From NCBI GenBank assembly GCA_035551475.1, contig DASZMX010000112.1:1-22964 (forward strand): 22,964 nt of DNA, written 5' to 3'. The DNA is from DASZMX01 sp035551475 (lineage in GTDB: Bacteria > Verrucomicrobiota > Verrucomicrobiia > Limisphaerales > Palsa-1400). Position numbers and translations under genes: made by a program. Shown here piece by piece: positions 1 through 8,025 of this stretch (position 1 is its first letter; each line of letters begins with the position of its first letter). The notes under the pieces are model-generated. The model did no database searches. It saw only the letters and a list, made by a program, of their open reading frames with translations, and was not told the origin of the DNA.

Positions 1-1485
1 GAGAGAGCTGATATAATGCCGCGCCAAATGGCGGGGCAGCCGGTAGGGATGGAATTGGCCCCCTTCGCGGCACAACACCGAGTCGTCACCCGCGCCAATC
101 CAGAGGCGTCCCGCATGATCCACCAGCAGGCAATGCGGATCCTGCAATAATCGGTCGTAGGCCGGATCGCGCAAAGCGGTCAAGCCCTCGGCGCGCAATT
201 GAAAGACGCCCGCGCCGCGCACGCCAATCCACATCCCGCTTTTGCCGAACGCGAACAGCGCGGTGATCGGCTGCCCGGCCAACGCCTTGGCGCTGGGCAC
301 CGCCTGCAATTGACCTTCATCCCACAGCGCCAACCCCTCCTCGGTGCCGACCCACAGGCGCCCTTCAGAATCTTCCACGAGCGCATTGACTGAATCGGAT
401 GGGAGCCCGTTTTTCGTGTTGAACAAAGCGAACCGCCCATCCTGCCAGCGTCCCAGCCCGCGGCCCACGCTTCCAATCCACAGCGCGCCCTGGCTGTCGC
501 CGAGCAGCGTCTGCACCGGCCCGGCTTTGAATCCCTCGGGCAAACCGAATGAGACGAAACGCACGCCGTCGAAACGGCTGACTCCGTCGTCGCCGCCCAC
601 CCAGATATAACCATCACGCGTCTGGCCGAGGGCGCGCACGAGATTCTGCGGGAGGCCCTGCTCGCGCTGCCAGACGCGGAAAGTGAAGGGCAATTGTCCG
701 CGGCCCACCGTGCGGCCCGCGGCGCCGCCTGCGGGGCCGCTGTCGTCCATCACGAAATCGCTGAATGAAGTGGCGATGGCCATTTCGCTGAACGTCCAGC
801 CGTCGCCATTGCCGCCGTGGCGCAAACGCACCTGGTTGAAGGAAGCGTCCGCCGTGAAATGCGTCGTCAAGCCGGGCGGTTGATTCTCCTCGGTGGCGTT
901 GGAATTGAGATTGGGATCCAGCCAGGCTGTGACCTGGCCTTTGCCATCGGCTGAATATTGCACTTTGAAAACGATCGTGCGCTCGATGCCCTTGCGCACC
1001 AGTTCGTATTTGAAAAATCCGCCCGCGCCGTCCGGCGACGGATTGGACGATTGCAAGTCGATGCCCCAGTTGCCCGCGACGTTGTTGGTTTTGCGCCAAT
1101 CGGCGGTGTCAATATTCGTGCTGCCCGTCTCGAACACATTGAAGTTCGTCTTGCCCGTGTCATCGACATTGAAAGCCCCATAGCCCCACGCCTTAAGCGC
1201 ATTGCCCACCGCCAAACGCTCCGAGTCCCCCTCGTACAACTCGAAGGCGGCGAAATATTCCTCGGTGCCCGCATCCGACAGCGGATTGACGTGGAATTTG
1301 AAATACAACGTGTTGGTCGAACCCCCGCCGCCGCGCACGGCGCCGCCCAGAATGTCATGGCCCGGGCCGGTGTTTTTCACGAGCGTCGCTCCCAGGTCGC
1401 TCCACAAAATCGTGGCGCGGACGGAGCCGGCAGCCGCCCCCAGCAGCGCGAGCAAAAACACGGCGATGTGTCGGCGCAAATTCAA
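1..1485 (-). CDS. Secreted two-component-regulator propeller protein, 3' end outside window
   Basis: The reading frame is open from a TTG at 1483-1485 to the left edge (495 codons visible), so the C-terminus is missing. The start is limited by an in-frame stop 18 bases upstream (TAG at 1501-1503). TTG gives a clean signal peptide (MNLRRHIAVFLLALLG..., cleavage near residue 24); no good ribosome binding site is seen. Residues about 25-245 form a beta-rich domain with a YFKFHVNPLSD segment, which I read as a LamG-like or verrucomicrobial sensor domain (inference). From about residue 268 there are at least five regulator-propeller repeats, with signatures such as DGYIWVGGDDGVSRFDG, LWIGSVGRGLGRW and LWVGTEEGLALWDEG. 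In this family the propeller is the periplasmic sensor of histidine kinases or response-regulator fusions, so a Y_Y_Y domain and kinase may follow beyond the edge. It is divergent from htrA. Confidence 0.85.
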   Translation of the reverse strand, partial: MNLRRHIAVFLLALLGAAAGSVRATILWSDLGATLVKNTGPGHDILGGAVRGGGGSTNTLYFKFHVNPLSDAGTEEYFAAFELYEGDSERLAVGNALKAWGYGAFNVDDTGKTNFNVFETGSTNIDTADWRKTNNVAGNWGIDLQSSNPSPDGAGGFFKYELVRKGIERTIVFKVQYSADGKGQVTAWLDPNLNSNATEENQPPGLTTHFTADASFNQVRLRHGGNGDGWTFSEMAIATSFSDFVMDDSGPAGGAAGRTVGRGQLPFTFRVWQREQGLPQNLVRALGQTRDGYIWVGGDDGVSRFDGVRFVSFGLPEGFKAGPVQTLLGDSQGALWIGSVGRGLGRWQDGRFALFNTKNGLPSDSVNALVEDSEGRLWVGTEEGLALWDEGQLQAVPSAKALAGQPITALFAFGKSGMWIGVRGAGVFQLRAEGLTALRDPAYDRLLQDPHCLLVDHAGRLWIGAGDDSVLCREGGQFHPYRLPRHLARHYISSL

Positions 1486-1649
1486 AAGGTTGTGGCGGAA
1501 ACGCTAGCGCAAAAAAATCGCGATTGCGACTAATTAACGACCCGCTCCGCCGCGTGGGATTCCTTACGTAACTGTAATGATCCAGAAAGTTTCGCGTCAT
1601 GGGGCCGTGGCAAGTTCTTCTGCAGACAGTGGAACCGAAATACACATTT

Positions 1650-3173
1650 ATGAAATTGAATCAATTATCCAAACAAGCCGCCGCCATGTTTCTGGGCGGC
1701 GCCGTGATGCTCGCCGCCGTGGCTGCCGTTTCGACGGTCCACGCGGACGAGCACGCGCTCAAATCCAAGTCGCTCGGATTAACGGTTGACGAACATCCGC
1801 TCGTGCGCGACGCGCGCGCCGGCACGAGTTACGCGGAGGTCGTCAAGAAAGTTGCGCCCAGCGTGGTGCGCATCGAAGTCTCCATGGAGGCCAAGGCGCA
1901 ACCCGAGATGCAGCGTTTTCAAGGCGGCCTGCCCGATGATCCGTTCTTCCGGCGCTTCTTTCCGAATATTCCGCAGCAAGGAGATCAGGGGCAAAAATCC
2001 TACAGTCCCCGCGAACATGGGGTGGGCTCGGGCGTAATCGTGTCCAAAGACGGCTATATCCTGACGAACAATCACGTCGTGGATGATGCCGACCAGGTCA
2101 AGGTCATCCTGACCGATGGGCGGGAATTCACGGCGAAAGTCGTGGGCAAAGATTCCAAGTCGGATATTGCGGTGGTGAAGATCAACGCGAAAGACCTCCC
2201 GGCCATTGCGCTGGCGAACAGCAGCAAGACCGAAATCGGCGACGTGGTCTTGGCCATCGGCAATCCTTTTGGCATCGGCCAATCGGTGACGATGGGAATT
2301 GTCAGCGCCACGGACCGCAGCGCGATGGGATTGGATTATGAAAACTTCATCCAGACCGACGCCGCGATCAATCCGGGCAATTCGGGCGGCGCGTTGGTGG
2401 ACACTGATGGGCGTTTGATCGGCATCAACACGGCCATTTACAGCCGCAGCGGCGGGAACCAAGGCGTCGGTTTTGCGATTCCGACCGACCTGGCGCGTTC
2501 GGTAATGGTGAGCTTGATCGACTACGGCAAAGTGACGCGCGGTTACCTTGGCGTGATGATTCAGGATGTGAATCCCAGCCTCGCGCGTGAATTCAAATTG
2601 AAAGACGCCAAAGGCGCGCTGGTGGGCGACGTCGTCCCCAACGGCCCCGCGGACAAAGCCGGCCTGAAGAGCGGCGACGTGGTGCTGGAATTCGACAAGA
2701 CGCCGGTGCTGGACAGCCGCCATCTGAAGCTGGAAGTGGGCGCGATGGCCCCGGGCGAAAGCGTGCCGCTGAAAGTGCTGCGCGACGGCGAGACCAAGAC
2801 GTTCACCGTCAAGTTGAAGGAATTGCCCGGATCCGAGGCGCTGGCGAAGGCGGACAGCGATGCGCCGGATAAATCGGACACGTTGCAAGGCGTGGCCGTG
2901 GCGGACCTCGACCAGCAAGCCCGCGAACAATTCAACGTGCCGACGCACCTCAAAGGCGGCGCGGTGGTCACCCAGGTGGACCCGAATTCGCCGGCGGCGG
3001 AAGCGGGGCTCAAGCCCGGTGACGTTATTACCGAGATCAACCGCCATCCGGTGAAAGGCGCGGATGACGCGGTGCAATTGACCGAACACGCCAAGGAGAA
3101 GACCACCCTGCTCCACGTCTGGAGCGGCAATGGCAGCCACTACCTCGTAGTGGATGAAAGCAACAAGGGCTAA
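1650..3173 (+). CDS. htrA: HtrA/DegQ-family periplasmic serine protease with two PDZ domains
   Basis: Envelope protein quality-control protease of 507 residues, a normal length for DegP/DegQ. I chose ATG 1650 because it begins directly with a signal peptide (MKLNQLSKQAAAMFLGG..., cleavage after VHA near residue 32); the frame is open upstream to 1599 but those residues are not signal-like. The trypsin-like domain has the complete triad: His142 in LTNNHVV, Asp172 in SKSDIAVV and Ser245 in NPGNSGGAL. A flexible Pro/Gln-rich LA loop lies around residues 80-115. PDZ1 is at about 275-370 (RGYLGVMIQDV) and PDZ2 at about 400-495 (GAVVTQVDPNSPAAEAGL). A strong terminator follows, so it is probably a single-gene unit. 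The family degrades or refolds damaged periplasmic proteins; the two-component system after it could respond to envelope state, but that link is only positional. Confidence 0.96.
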   Translation: MKLNQLSKQAAAMFLGGAVMLAAVAAVSTVHADEHALKSKSLGLTVDEHPLVRDARAGTSYAEVVKKVAPSVVRIEVSMEAKAQPEMQRFQGGLPDDPFFRRFFPNIPQQGDQGQKSYSPREHGVGSGVIVSKDGYILTNNHVVDDADQVKVILTDGREFTAKVVGKDSKSDIAVVKINAKDLPAIALANSSKTEIGDVVLAIGNPFGIGQSVTMGIVSATDRSAMGLDYENFIQTDAAINPGNSGGALVDTDGRLIGINTAIYSRSGGNQGVGFAIPTDLARSVMVSLIDYGKVTRGYLGVMIQDVNPSLAREFKLKDAKGALVGDVVPNGPADKAGLKSGDVVLEFDKTPVLDSRHLKLEVGAMAPGESVPLKVLRDGETKTFTVKLKELPGSEALAKADSDAPDKSDTLQGVAVADLDQQAREQFNVPTHLKGGAVVTQVDPNSPAAEAGLKPGDVITEINRHPVKGADDAVQLTEHAKEKTTLLHVWSGNGSHYLVVDESNKG

Positions 3174-3193
3174 ATAAACAATGATTCCGTTCG

Positions 3194-3235
3194 GGATCAG
3201 AGCCACGAAATCGGGCTCTGATCCTGTTTTTTTTT
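3194..3235 (+). terminator. Intrinsic terminator after htrA
   Basis: A perfect 11-bp stem (3194-3204 GGATCAGAGCC paired with 3214-3224 GGCTCTGATCC) with a 9-base loop is followed by TG and nine T residues. This is a textbook Rho-independent terminator and separates htrA from the two-component pair downstream. Confidence 0.95.
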
Positions 3236-3300
3236 ACCGGGCCATTTTTTGCTGATTCTGATTTCGATTGCCCATGCTTTTGCTTACCGTGAACCCCGAG

Positions 3301-3969
3301 ATGCGCATTCTGGTGGTTGAGGACGACAACAAGATCGCCTCGTTTGTGGTCAAGGGGCTGAAACAGGCGGGCTATGCCGTGGATCGATGCGCCGATGGGG
3401 AGGAAGGCCTGGATTTCGCGGCCACCACGCCCTACGACGCCGCGGTCATCGATGTCATGCTGCCCAAGCTTGACGGCTTGAGCCTGATTCAACGCCTGCG
3501 CGCCAAAAAATTGCGCACGCCGGTGATTGTCCTGAGCGCGCGCGCCACCGTGGACGACCGCATCAAGGGCCTCCAAGCGGGCGGCGACGATTATCTGACC
3601 AAGCCATTTGCCTTTTCAGAGTTGCTCGCGCGCTTGCAGGCCTTGATCCGGCGCGCCACGCAAAGCGCTGAGCCGACGCGCCTGGCGGCGGGCGATATCG
3701 CCCTGGATTTGCTGACACGGGAAGCCACCCGCGGCGGCGAAAAAGTGGAGTTGCAAGGGCGGGAATTTGCGTTGCTCGAGTATTTATTGCGGCACGCCGG
3801 GCGGACGGTGACGAAAACGATGATTCTCGAGCATATATTTGACTACAGCTTCGACCCGCAAACCAATGTCATTGACGTTTTGGTGCATCGGTTGCGGGCG
3901 AAAATCGATCCGGAGAAAACGCGGCTGCAAACGATTCGGGGTGTGGGCTATGTCCTTAAGGCCGGATAA
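3301..3969 (+). CDS. OmpR-family response regulator (CusR/CopR-like)
   Basis: A 222-residue DNA-binding response regulator. The start at ATG 3301 gives the canonical MRILVVEDDN opening; an in-frame ATG at 3274 would add nine unconserved residues, and neither start has a clear ribosome binding site. The receiver domain (about 1-115) keeps the acidic pocket Glu7/Asp8/Asp9, the phospho-acceptor Asp51 in VIDVMLPKLDG and Lys101 in YLTKPF. The winged-helix output domain (about 128-220) ends in the usual RLRAKID...IRGVGYVLK recognition-helix and hairpin region. Its last 20 bases overlap the kinase gene, so the two are translated together. The signal sensed is unknown. The 65 bases between the htrA terminator and this gene must hold its promoter; three GATT-starting hexamers in a row (3254-3271) lie there. 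Confidence 0.95.
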   Translation: MRILVVEDDNKIASFVVKGLKQAGYAVDRCADGEEGLDFAATTPYDAAVIDVMLPKLDGLSLIQRLRAKKLRTPVIVLSARATVDDRIKGLQAGGDDYLTKPFAFSELLARLQALIRRATQSAEPTRLAAGDIALDLLTREATRGGEKVELQGREFALLEYLLRHAGRTVTKTMILEHIFDYSFDPQTNVIDVLVHRLRAKIDPEKTRLQTIRGVGYVLKAG

Positions 3970-5353
3970 TTTGCTGCGCAACTTTGCGTTTCGCCTGAGC
4001 CTGCTCTATGCGGCGATTTTTATCGTGAGCACGGCCGCGCTACTGGCGCTGGTGTACTGGCTGGTGGCCCACACGCTCCAGCATAAGGACGAGGAAATCA
4101 TCATGAGCAAGCTGCGCGAATACGCCACTTCCTACCTGGCGGGCGGCGCGGGGGAATTGCAGCTGCGCGCGCGGCAGGAAAATGATCCGGCGGACGAACG
4201 CTCGTTTTACGTGGGGCTGATCCGTCCGACCGCCCGCATCATCGCGCCGGTGAATGCGCCGAACGAATGGCAGCAGTTCCAGCCGTTCCGATTGAAATTG
4301 GACTGGGAAACCAATTCGATTACGCGCGTGCCCAAAAACACCGAGAAGGATTTTGCGCTGGCGCGCGTGCAGTTCCCGGACGGGTCGGAATTGCTGGTGG
4401 GGCGCACGACGAACAATCGCGATATTTTGTGGCAACCCTTCCGCGCCGTCGCCCTGCCGATGGGCGTGGCGATTGCGGTTTTGGGATTTTTAATCGGCGG
4501 ATTCTTTGCGCATCGCGCGCTCTTGCCGGTGCGGCAAATCGTGTCCACCGCCCGCGGCATTATCCAAACGGGAAACTTGGACGCGCGGGTGCCGACCCGG
4601 CCGTTTCGGGATGAATTGGACGAACTGGCGCTGCTGTTCAATACGATGCTGGACAAAAATCAGGCGCTCATTCGGGCCATGCGCGAATCGATGGACAACG
4701 TGGCGCATGACCTGCGCACTCCCCTCACCCGGCTGCGCGGCTCCGCCGAAATGGCGCTGCGGCAAAGCGGCGATCCCGTCGCCACGCGCGAAGCGTTGGC
4801 GGATTGCGTGGAGGAATCCGAGCGCGTTCTCAGCATGATCCGCACGATCATGGACATTGCGGAAGCGGAAGCCGGCACCATGCACCTGGACCGCCAGCCG
4901 ACTGATCTATGCCGGCTGATTCGCGAAGTGGCAGAGCTATATCAAATGGTGGCCGAAGAGAAAAAAATCACGCTTACCACTGAACTGGCGGATGATTGCA
5001 CAGCGCCGGTGGATGCCAATCGCATGCGCCAGGCGTTTGGAAATTTGCTGGATAATGCGATCAAATACACTGGCGAGGGCGGAACCGTCACCGTCACCGC
5101 GCGCCGCAGCGGCGAGCAGGCGGTCGTGAAATTTCGCGACACCGGCATGGGGATAGCCGCGGCGGAACAGGCGCGCATCTGGGACCGGCTCTATCGCGGA
5201 GACAAAAGCCGTTCGCAGCGCGGGCTCGGCTTGGGCTTGAGTGTGGTCAAGGCCGTTGTCGAAGCGCACGGCGGAGCGGCGACGGTGGCCAGCGCGGAAG
5301 GAAAGGGCTCGGAATTTACGATCACACTTCCCACCCAGGGCGCCAGCGCATGA
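3950..5353 (+). CDS. HAMP-containing sensor histidine kinase, partner of the upstream regulator
   Basis: A membrane histidine kinase of 467 residues. The chosen start is ATG 3950, inside the end of the regulator gene, with a GGGGTG stretch eight bases ahead; the open frame upstream of it is only a shadow of the regulator. Transmembrane helix 1 is at about 14-40, a periplasmic sensor loop at about 41-164 and helix 2 at about 165-188, followed by HAMP to about 240. The H-box is AHDLRTPLTRL with His253. HATPase_c carries the N-box LLDNAIKY (Asn369), the G1 box DTGMGIAA and the G2 box GLGLGLSVVKAVV. The layout resembles the CusS/QseC/BaeS class. It phosphorylates the regulator at 3301-3969. The sensor loop shows no recognisable ligand motif, so the stimulus cannot be named. 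Confidence 0.95.
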   Translation: MSLRPDNLLRNFAFRLSLLYAAIFIVSTAALLALVYWLVAHTLQHKDEEIIMSKLREYATSYLAGGAGELQLRARQENDPADERSFYVGLIRPTARIIAPVNAPNEWQQFQPFRLKLDWETNSITRVPKNTEKDFALARVQFPDGSELLVGRTTNNRDILWQPFRAVALPMGVAIAVLGFLIGGFFAHRALLPVRQIVSTARGIIQTGNLDARVPTRPFRDELDELALLFNTMLDKNQALIRAMRESMDNVAHDLRTPLTRLRGSAEMALRQSGDPVATREALADCVEESERVLSMIRTIMDIAEAEAGTMHLDRQPTDLCRLIREVAELYQMVAEEKKITLTTELADDCTAPVDANRMRQAFGNLLDNAIKYTGEGGTVTVTARRSGEQAVVKFRDTGMGIAAAEQARIWDRLYRGDKSRSQRGLGLGLSVVKAVVEAHGGAATVASAEGKGSEFTITLPTQGASA

Positions 5354-5405
5354 ACATCGGCTTTTTTCCCAATTCTCTTTATTTTGGCGGAAGGCGGATT
5401 ATAAC

Positions 5406-6188
5406 ATGAGCAACATGGGCTCAACGCCGCCAGAGCAGTATTACAGACTCAAGCCGTTCCTGGATTTTTTCCAGGAAGGGACGCCGATTTTGATGTATCA
5501 TAAGATTGGCTTGCGCCCGCGCAAGGTGCGGCTGAAAGGGCTTTACGTGAGACCGGATGCGTTTGAGCGGCAAGTGGAGGAGTTTGCCCGCGAGGGTTTC
5601 CAGACGGTGAGCCCCGCCGAGGCTCGGACGCCCGCGGCGCGGGCATGCCGGCGGGTGGCGCTAACGTTTGACGACGGCTTTAAAAATGTGTTTGACAATG
5701 CCTTGGAGCCGCTGGCCCGTCATAAAATGCGCGCGATGCAATTTTTGGTGGTCAATTCGATCGGCAAGTTAAACGAATGGGACTTGCGGGACGGCGAAGC
5801 GCCGGAGCCCCTGATGGACGAGGCGCAGGTGCGTGACTGGCTGGCAGCCGGGCATTGGATTGGCTCGCATTCGCTGACGCATGCCCGGTTGACGCGGTTG
5901 ACCGCGCGGGATGCGCGCGAAGAAATTGTGGCGAGCAAAAAGCGTCTGGAAGATATGTTTGGTCTGGCCGTGGAAGACTTTTGCTATCCGTACGGGGATT
6001 TCAGCCCGGCGGTGCGCGACCTGGTGATGGAGGCCGGTTATCGGACCGCCTGCACCACGGAATATGGGCTGAACGGGAGCGAAACCCCCGCCTTGGAATT
6101 GCGGCGGATCACCGTGCGGCACCCGACGCGCACGCTCAAAACCTTGACGGCGGCATTGAGCGAAGCGGCGGCGGAATTTGGAGCGTAA
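5406..6188 (+). CDS. NodB-type polysaccharide deacetylase
   Basis: A metal-dependent deacetylase of 260 residues. ATG 5406 has a good GGAAGG site about ten bases upstream, and the longer open frame overlapping the kinase lacks conservation. The NodB motifs are present: TFDDGF (catalytic/metal Asp89-Asp90), SHSLTH (metal His155 and His159) and CYPYGDFS. The segment ILMYHKIG before the catalytic core, with a beta strand and Tyr-His, is typical of the PgaB/XynD-like branch that removes acetyl groups from N-acetylglucosamine polymers. There is no signal peptide, which is unusual for a wall- or exopolysaccharide-acting enzyme and suggests a cytoplasmic or lipid-linked intermediate as substrate (inference). 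It follows the kinase gene after 52 bases with no visible terminator, so read-through from the two-component operon is possible. Confidence 0.9.
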   Translation: MSNMGSTPPEQYYRLKPFLDFFQEGTPILMYHKIGLRPRKVRLKGLYVRPDAFERQVEEFAREGFQTVSPAEARTPAARACRRVALTFDDGFKNVFDNALEPLARHKMRAMQFLVVNSIGKLNEWDLRDGEAPEPLMDEAQVRDWLAAGHWIGSHSLTHARLTRLTARDAREEIVASKKRLEDMFGLAVEDFCYPYGDFSPAVRDLVMEAGYRTACTTEYGLNGSETPALELRRITVRHPTRTLKTLTAALSEAAAEFGA

Positions 6189-6207
6189 GTTAAAGGAGAA
6201 AACACTT

Positions 6208-6250
6208 GCGGGCACAGGCGGCATTTGCTTTTTTGCCCGCGCCATTTTTT
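6208..6250 (+). terminator. Probable intrinsic terminator after the deacetylase
   Basis: A 7-bp GC-rich stem (6208-6214 GCGGGCA with 6234-6240 TGCCCGC) is followed by GCCA and six T residues (6245-6250). The loop is long (19 bases), so it is weaker than the htrA terminator. It would separate the deacetylase from the CBM48-like gene. Confidence 0.45.
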
Positions 6251-6286
6251 ACAAGGTTGAGCAAATAAAGGAATAAAGGAAATTCA

Positions 6287-6595
6287 ATGCCAGGTTCGCA
6301 TTCACATCCATTGGCCCGCCATCCCGCGCGCAAGACCATCAAGCCCATCAACTTCATCTGCAACGCGCCCGACGCCAAACGCGTCACGGTGGTCGGCGAT
6401 TTCAACGATTGGGATCCCAACGCCCATCCGCTCCGGCGGCAGGTCGATGGCACCTGGTCGGCGCAGGTGACCATCGGCCACGGGCACCATCACTATCTGT
6501 TTTTGGTGGACGACAAGCCGACGCTCGATCCGCGCGCCCAGGGCATTGCGCGCCATGAGCAAAACGAGAAAGTGTCGCTGCTGGCCGTCAGTTAA
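6287..6595 (+). CDS. Free-standing CBM48-like / isoamylase N-terminal domain protein
   Basis: A 102-residue protein made almost entirely of one immunoglobulin-like E-set domain of the glycogen-binding type (CBM48, also seen in AMPK beta subunits and at the N-terminus of branching enzymes). Diagnostic stretches are VTVVGDFNDWDPNAHPL (residues about 33-49), where the Trp and following residues bind glucan, then DGTWSAQVTI and HHYLFLVDDKPTLDP. A strong AAAGGA site lies seven bases before ATG 6287. There is no signal peptide and no catalytic domain, so it is likely a cytoplasmic alpha-glucan-binding adaptor. Such stand-alone modules occur in several bacterial phyla, but their partner is not shown by the sequence. 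The hairpin at 6603-6621 follows it. Confidence 0.88.
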   Translation: MPGSHSHPLARHPARKTIKPINFICNAPDAKRVTVVGDFNDWDPNAHPLRRQVDGTWSAQVTIGHGHHHYLFLVDDKPTLDPRAQGIARHEQNEKVSLLAVS

Positions 6596-6602
6596 AGGAG
6601 CC

Positions 6603-6621
6603 GCGCCTTGACTCAAGGCGC
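6603..6621. other. Perfect 8-bp hairpin between CBM48-like gene and ydhF
   Basis: GCGCCTTG (6603-6610) pairs exactly with CAAGGCGC (6614-6621) around a three-base loop. No T tract follows on either strand, so it is not a standard terminator; it could be an mRNA-end stabiliser or a pause site. Confidence 0.4.
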
Positions 6622-6645
6622 AAAGCGGAATTCATTAGGGGCGCG

Positions 6646-7554
6646 ATGAGTGTCTCTCGATTGCAACTGGCGCCGGGCGGCCCCGATTTTTCGCGGCTGG
6701 CGCTGGGCGCGTGGCGGCTGGCCGACGCGCGACTGGAAGCGAAGGAAATCCTCGCTCTGGCCCACGGCGCGGTGGAGGCCGGCATCACCACCGTTGATCA
6801 CGCGGATATTTACGGGAGTTACACCTGCGAAAAATTGTTTGGCGACGCCTTGGCGGCTGAGCCGGCGTTGCGCGCGCAATTGCAATGGGTCACCAAATGC
6901 GGCATCAAGCTCGTCTCCGCCAACCGCCCCGGGCATCGCTTGAAGCAATATGACACCAGCCGCGCGCATATCACGGCTTCGGTGGAGAATTCCCTGGCGC
7001 AACTGCGGATCGAGCGAATTGATTTGCTGCTTATTCATCGGCCCGATCCGTTGTTGGACGCGGAGGAAGTCGCGCAAACCTTTGTCGCTCTAAAACAGGC
7101 GGGCAAAGTCGCGCATTTTGGAGTTTCAAATTTCACGACGAGTCAATTCGAGCTTCTGGCCTCGCGCCTGCCCTTTCCGCTGGTGACGAATCAATTGCAA
7201 TTTTCCACGCTGCACCTCGACGCGCTGGACAACGGCACGCTCGACCAATGTCAGCGCCTGCGCATTTCTCCGATGATTTGGTCGCCGCTGCATGGCGGAC
7301 GCCTGCTCAAGGAAGAGAGTGCGCGCGTCCTGACGGTGCGGGAAGCGCTGGGAACCATCGCCAAGGAATGCAACGCCACGCCGGAGCAAATCGCCATCGC
7401 GTGGATCCTGATGCACCCATCCAAACCGCAACCGGTCGTCGGCACCACCAATTTAGCGCGGCTGCGGGCGCTGGCTGAGTCCGAAAAAATTGCGCTGACC
7501 CGCGAGCATTGGTTTCGCATCTGGACAGCCTCAGTCGGCCACGAAGTGGCCTGA
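6646..7554 (+). CDS. ydhF: YdhF-like aldo/keto reductase
   Basis: An NADPH-dependent aldo/keto reductase of 302 residues, closely following the pattern of Escherichia coli YdhF from memory (DHADIYG, LLLIHRPDPL, HFGVSNFT and WFRI near the C-terminus). The (beta/alpha)8 catalytic tetrad is intact: Asp51, Tyr56 in ADIYG, Lys84 in VTKCGI and His131 in LIHRPD. The cofactor-binding region is in the last third (VVGTTNLARLRAL). An AGGGG stretch lies just before ATG 6646. The physiological substrate of this subfamily is not established. Its stop codon is only two bases from the stop of the convergent receiver gene, with no room for a separate terminator. Confidence 0.94.
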   Translation: MSVSRLQLAPGGPDFSRLALGAWRLADARLEAKEILALAHGAVEAGITTVDHADIYGSYTCEKLFGDALAAEPALRAQLQWVTKCGIKLVSANRPGHRLKQYDTSRAHITASVENSLAQLRIERIDLLLIHRPDPLLDAEEVAQTFVALKQAGKVAHFGVSNFTTSQFELLASRLPFPLVTNQLQFSTLHLDALDNGTLDQCQRLRISPMIWSPLHGGRLLKEESARVLTVREALGTIAKECNATPEQIAIAWILMHPSKPQPVVGTTNLARLRALAESEKIALTREHWFRIWTASVGHEVA

Positions 7555-7556
7555 CG

Positions 7557-7979
7557 TCACCCGCGCCTTTTCAAAGCCACCGCGCCGCTTGTGGCGATGG
7601 CTTCCTCCAGCGCCGCCGGCGGAAATGGTTTGCGGAGAACCGCGCAGAATCCGCCGCGCGCCGCGCTCGCGTCCGTGAATTCCCCGCTGCCGGTCGCCAC
7701 CACGACTTTGACGGCGGGCGAGAGGGCGCGCAGGGATTGGCAAAGTTCCAGCCCGTTCATGCCGGGCATGTCAAAATCCGTGATGACCAATTCGTAAGCG
7801 TGCGGCGCCGATGTGAAGGCGGCCAGCGCCGCGCGGCCCGAGGAAAAACACTCAATTTCCGCCACGCTTAGGCGCGTCGCGGCCATCCGCATGGAAACGA
7901 GAATATCGTCATTGTCATCCACAATCATCCAGCGCGGACGAAATACGCCCGCCTGATGGCAACAAGTTCCCAAAATCAT
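7557..7979 (-). CDS. Receiver-only response regulator (CheY-like)
   Basis: A single receiver domain of 140 residues with no output domain. ATG 7977-7979 was chosen; a TTG at 7989-7991 would add four residues, and ATG 7926-7928 would give a minimal MIVDDNDD start. With the chosen start the acidic pocket is Asp21/Asp22, the phospho-acceptor is Asp68 in VITDFDMPGMNG, and the conserved Lys117 is in LRKPFPP. Asp and Lys spacing is normal, so phosphotransfer is likely functional. It lies 46 bases after the mbnP-mbnH fusion on the same strand, and a copy of the 18-bp CTTCATCTnnnCTTAAGG motif sits directly upstream. It may be read both from that site and with the fusion gene. Its partner kinase could be the one at 10569-12014 (inference). 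Confidence 0.9.
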   Translation of the reverse strand: MILGTCCHQAGVFRPRWMIVDDNDDILVSMRMAATRLSVAEIECFSSGRAALAAFTSAPHAYELVITDFDMPGMNGLELCQSLRALSPAVKVVVATGSGEFTDASAARGGFCAVLRKPFPPAALEEAIATSGAVALKRRG

Positions 7980-8003
7980 TGGGGGCGACAATAGGGGCGC
8001 GAA

Positions 8004-8021
8004 CCTTAAGAACAGATGAAG
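8004..8021 (-). promoter_or_regulatory. Candidate operator, copy A of CTTCATCTnnnCTTAAGG
   Basis: Read on the minus strand the site is CTTCATCTGTTCTTAAGG. It matches copies B and C at 15 of 18 positions, differing only in the central three. It is in the 46-base gap between the mbnP-mbnH stop and the receiver gene and points toward the receiver gene. A TATTGT hexamer follows ten bases later. The half-sites CTTCA and CTTAA are 11 bp apart, the usual spacing for OmpR-family dimers. Confidence 0.6.
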
Positions 8022-8025
8022 AAGC

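Noticed and set aside
1190..1198. Additional CTTAAGC/CTTAAGG half-sites at about 1190 and 3954
   Set aside because: They lack the CTTCA half at 11 bp and lie inside coding sequence, so they look like chance matches to the motif.
1779..3206. A 475-codon open frame antisense to htrA
   Set aside because: It mirrors the codon structure of the verified protease gene, has no family motifs, and its composition (His/Arg/Val-rich) is typical of antisense shadows in GC-rich DNA.
3241..3250. Shared GCCATTTTTT at 3241-3250 and 6241-6250
   Set aside because: Ten bases of low complexity, both near terminators; most likely coincidence, not a repeat family.
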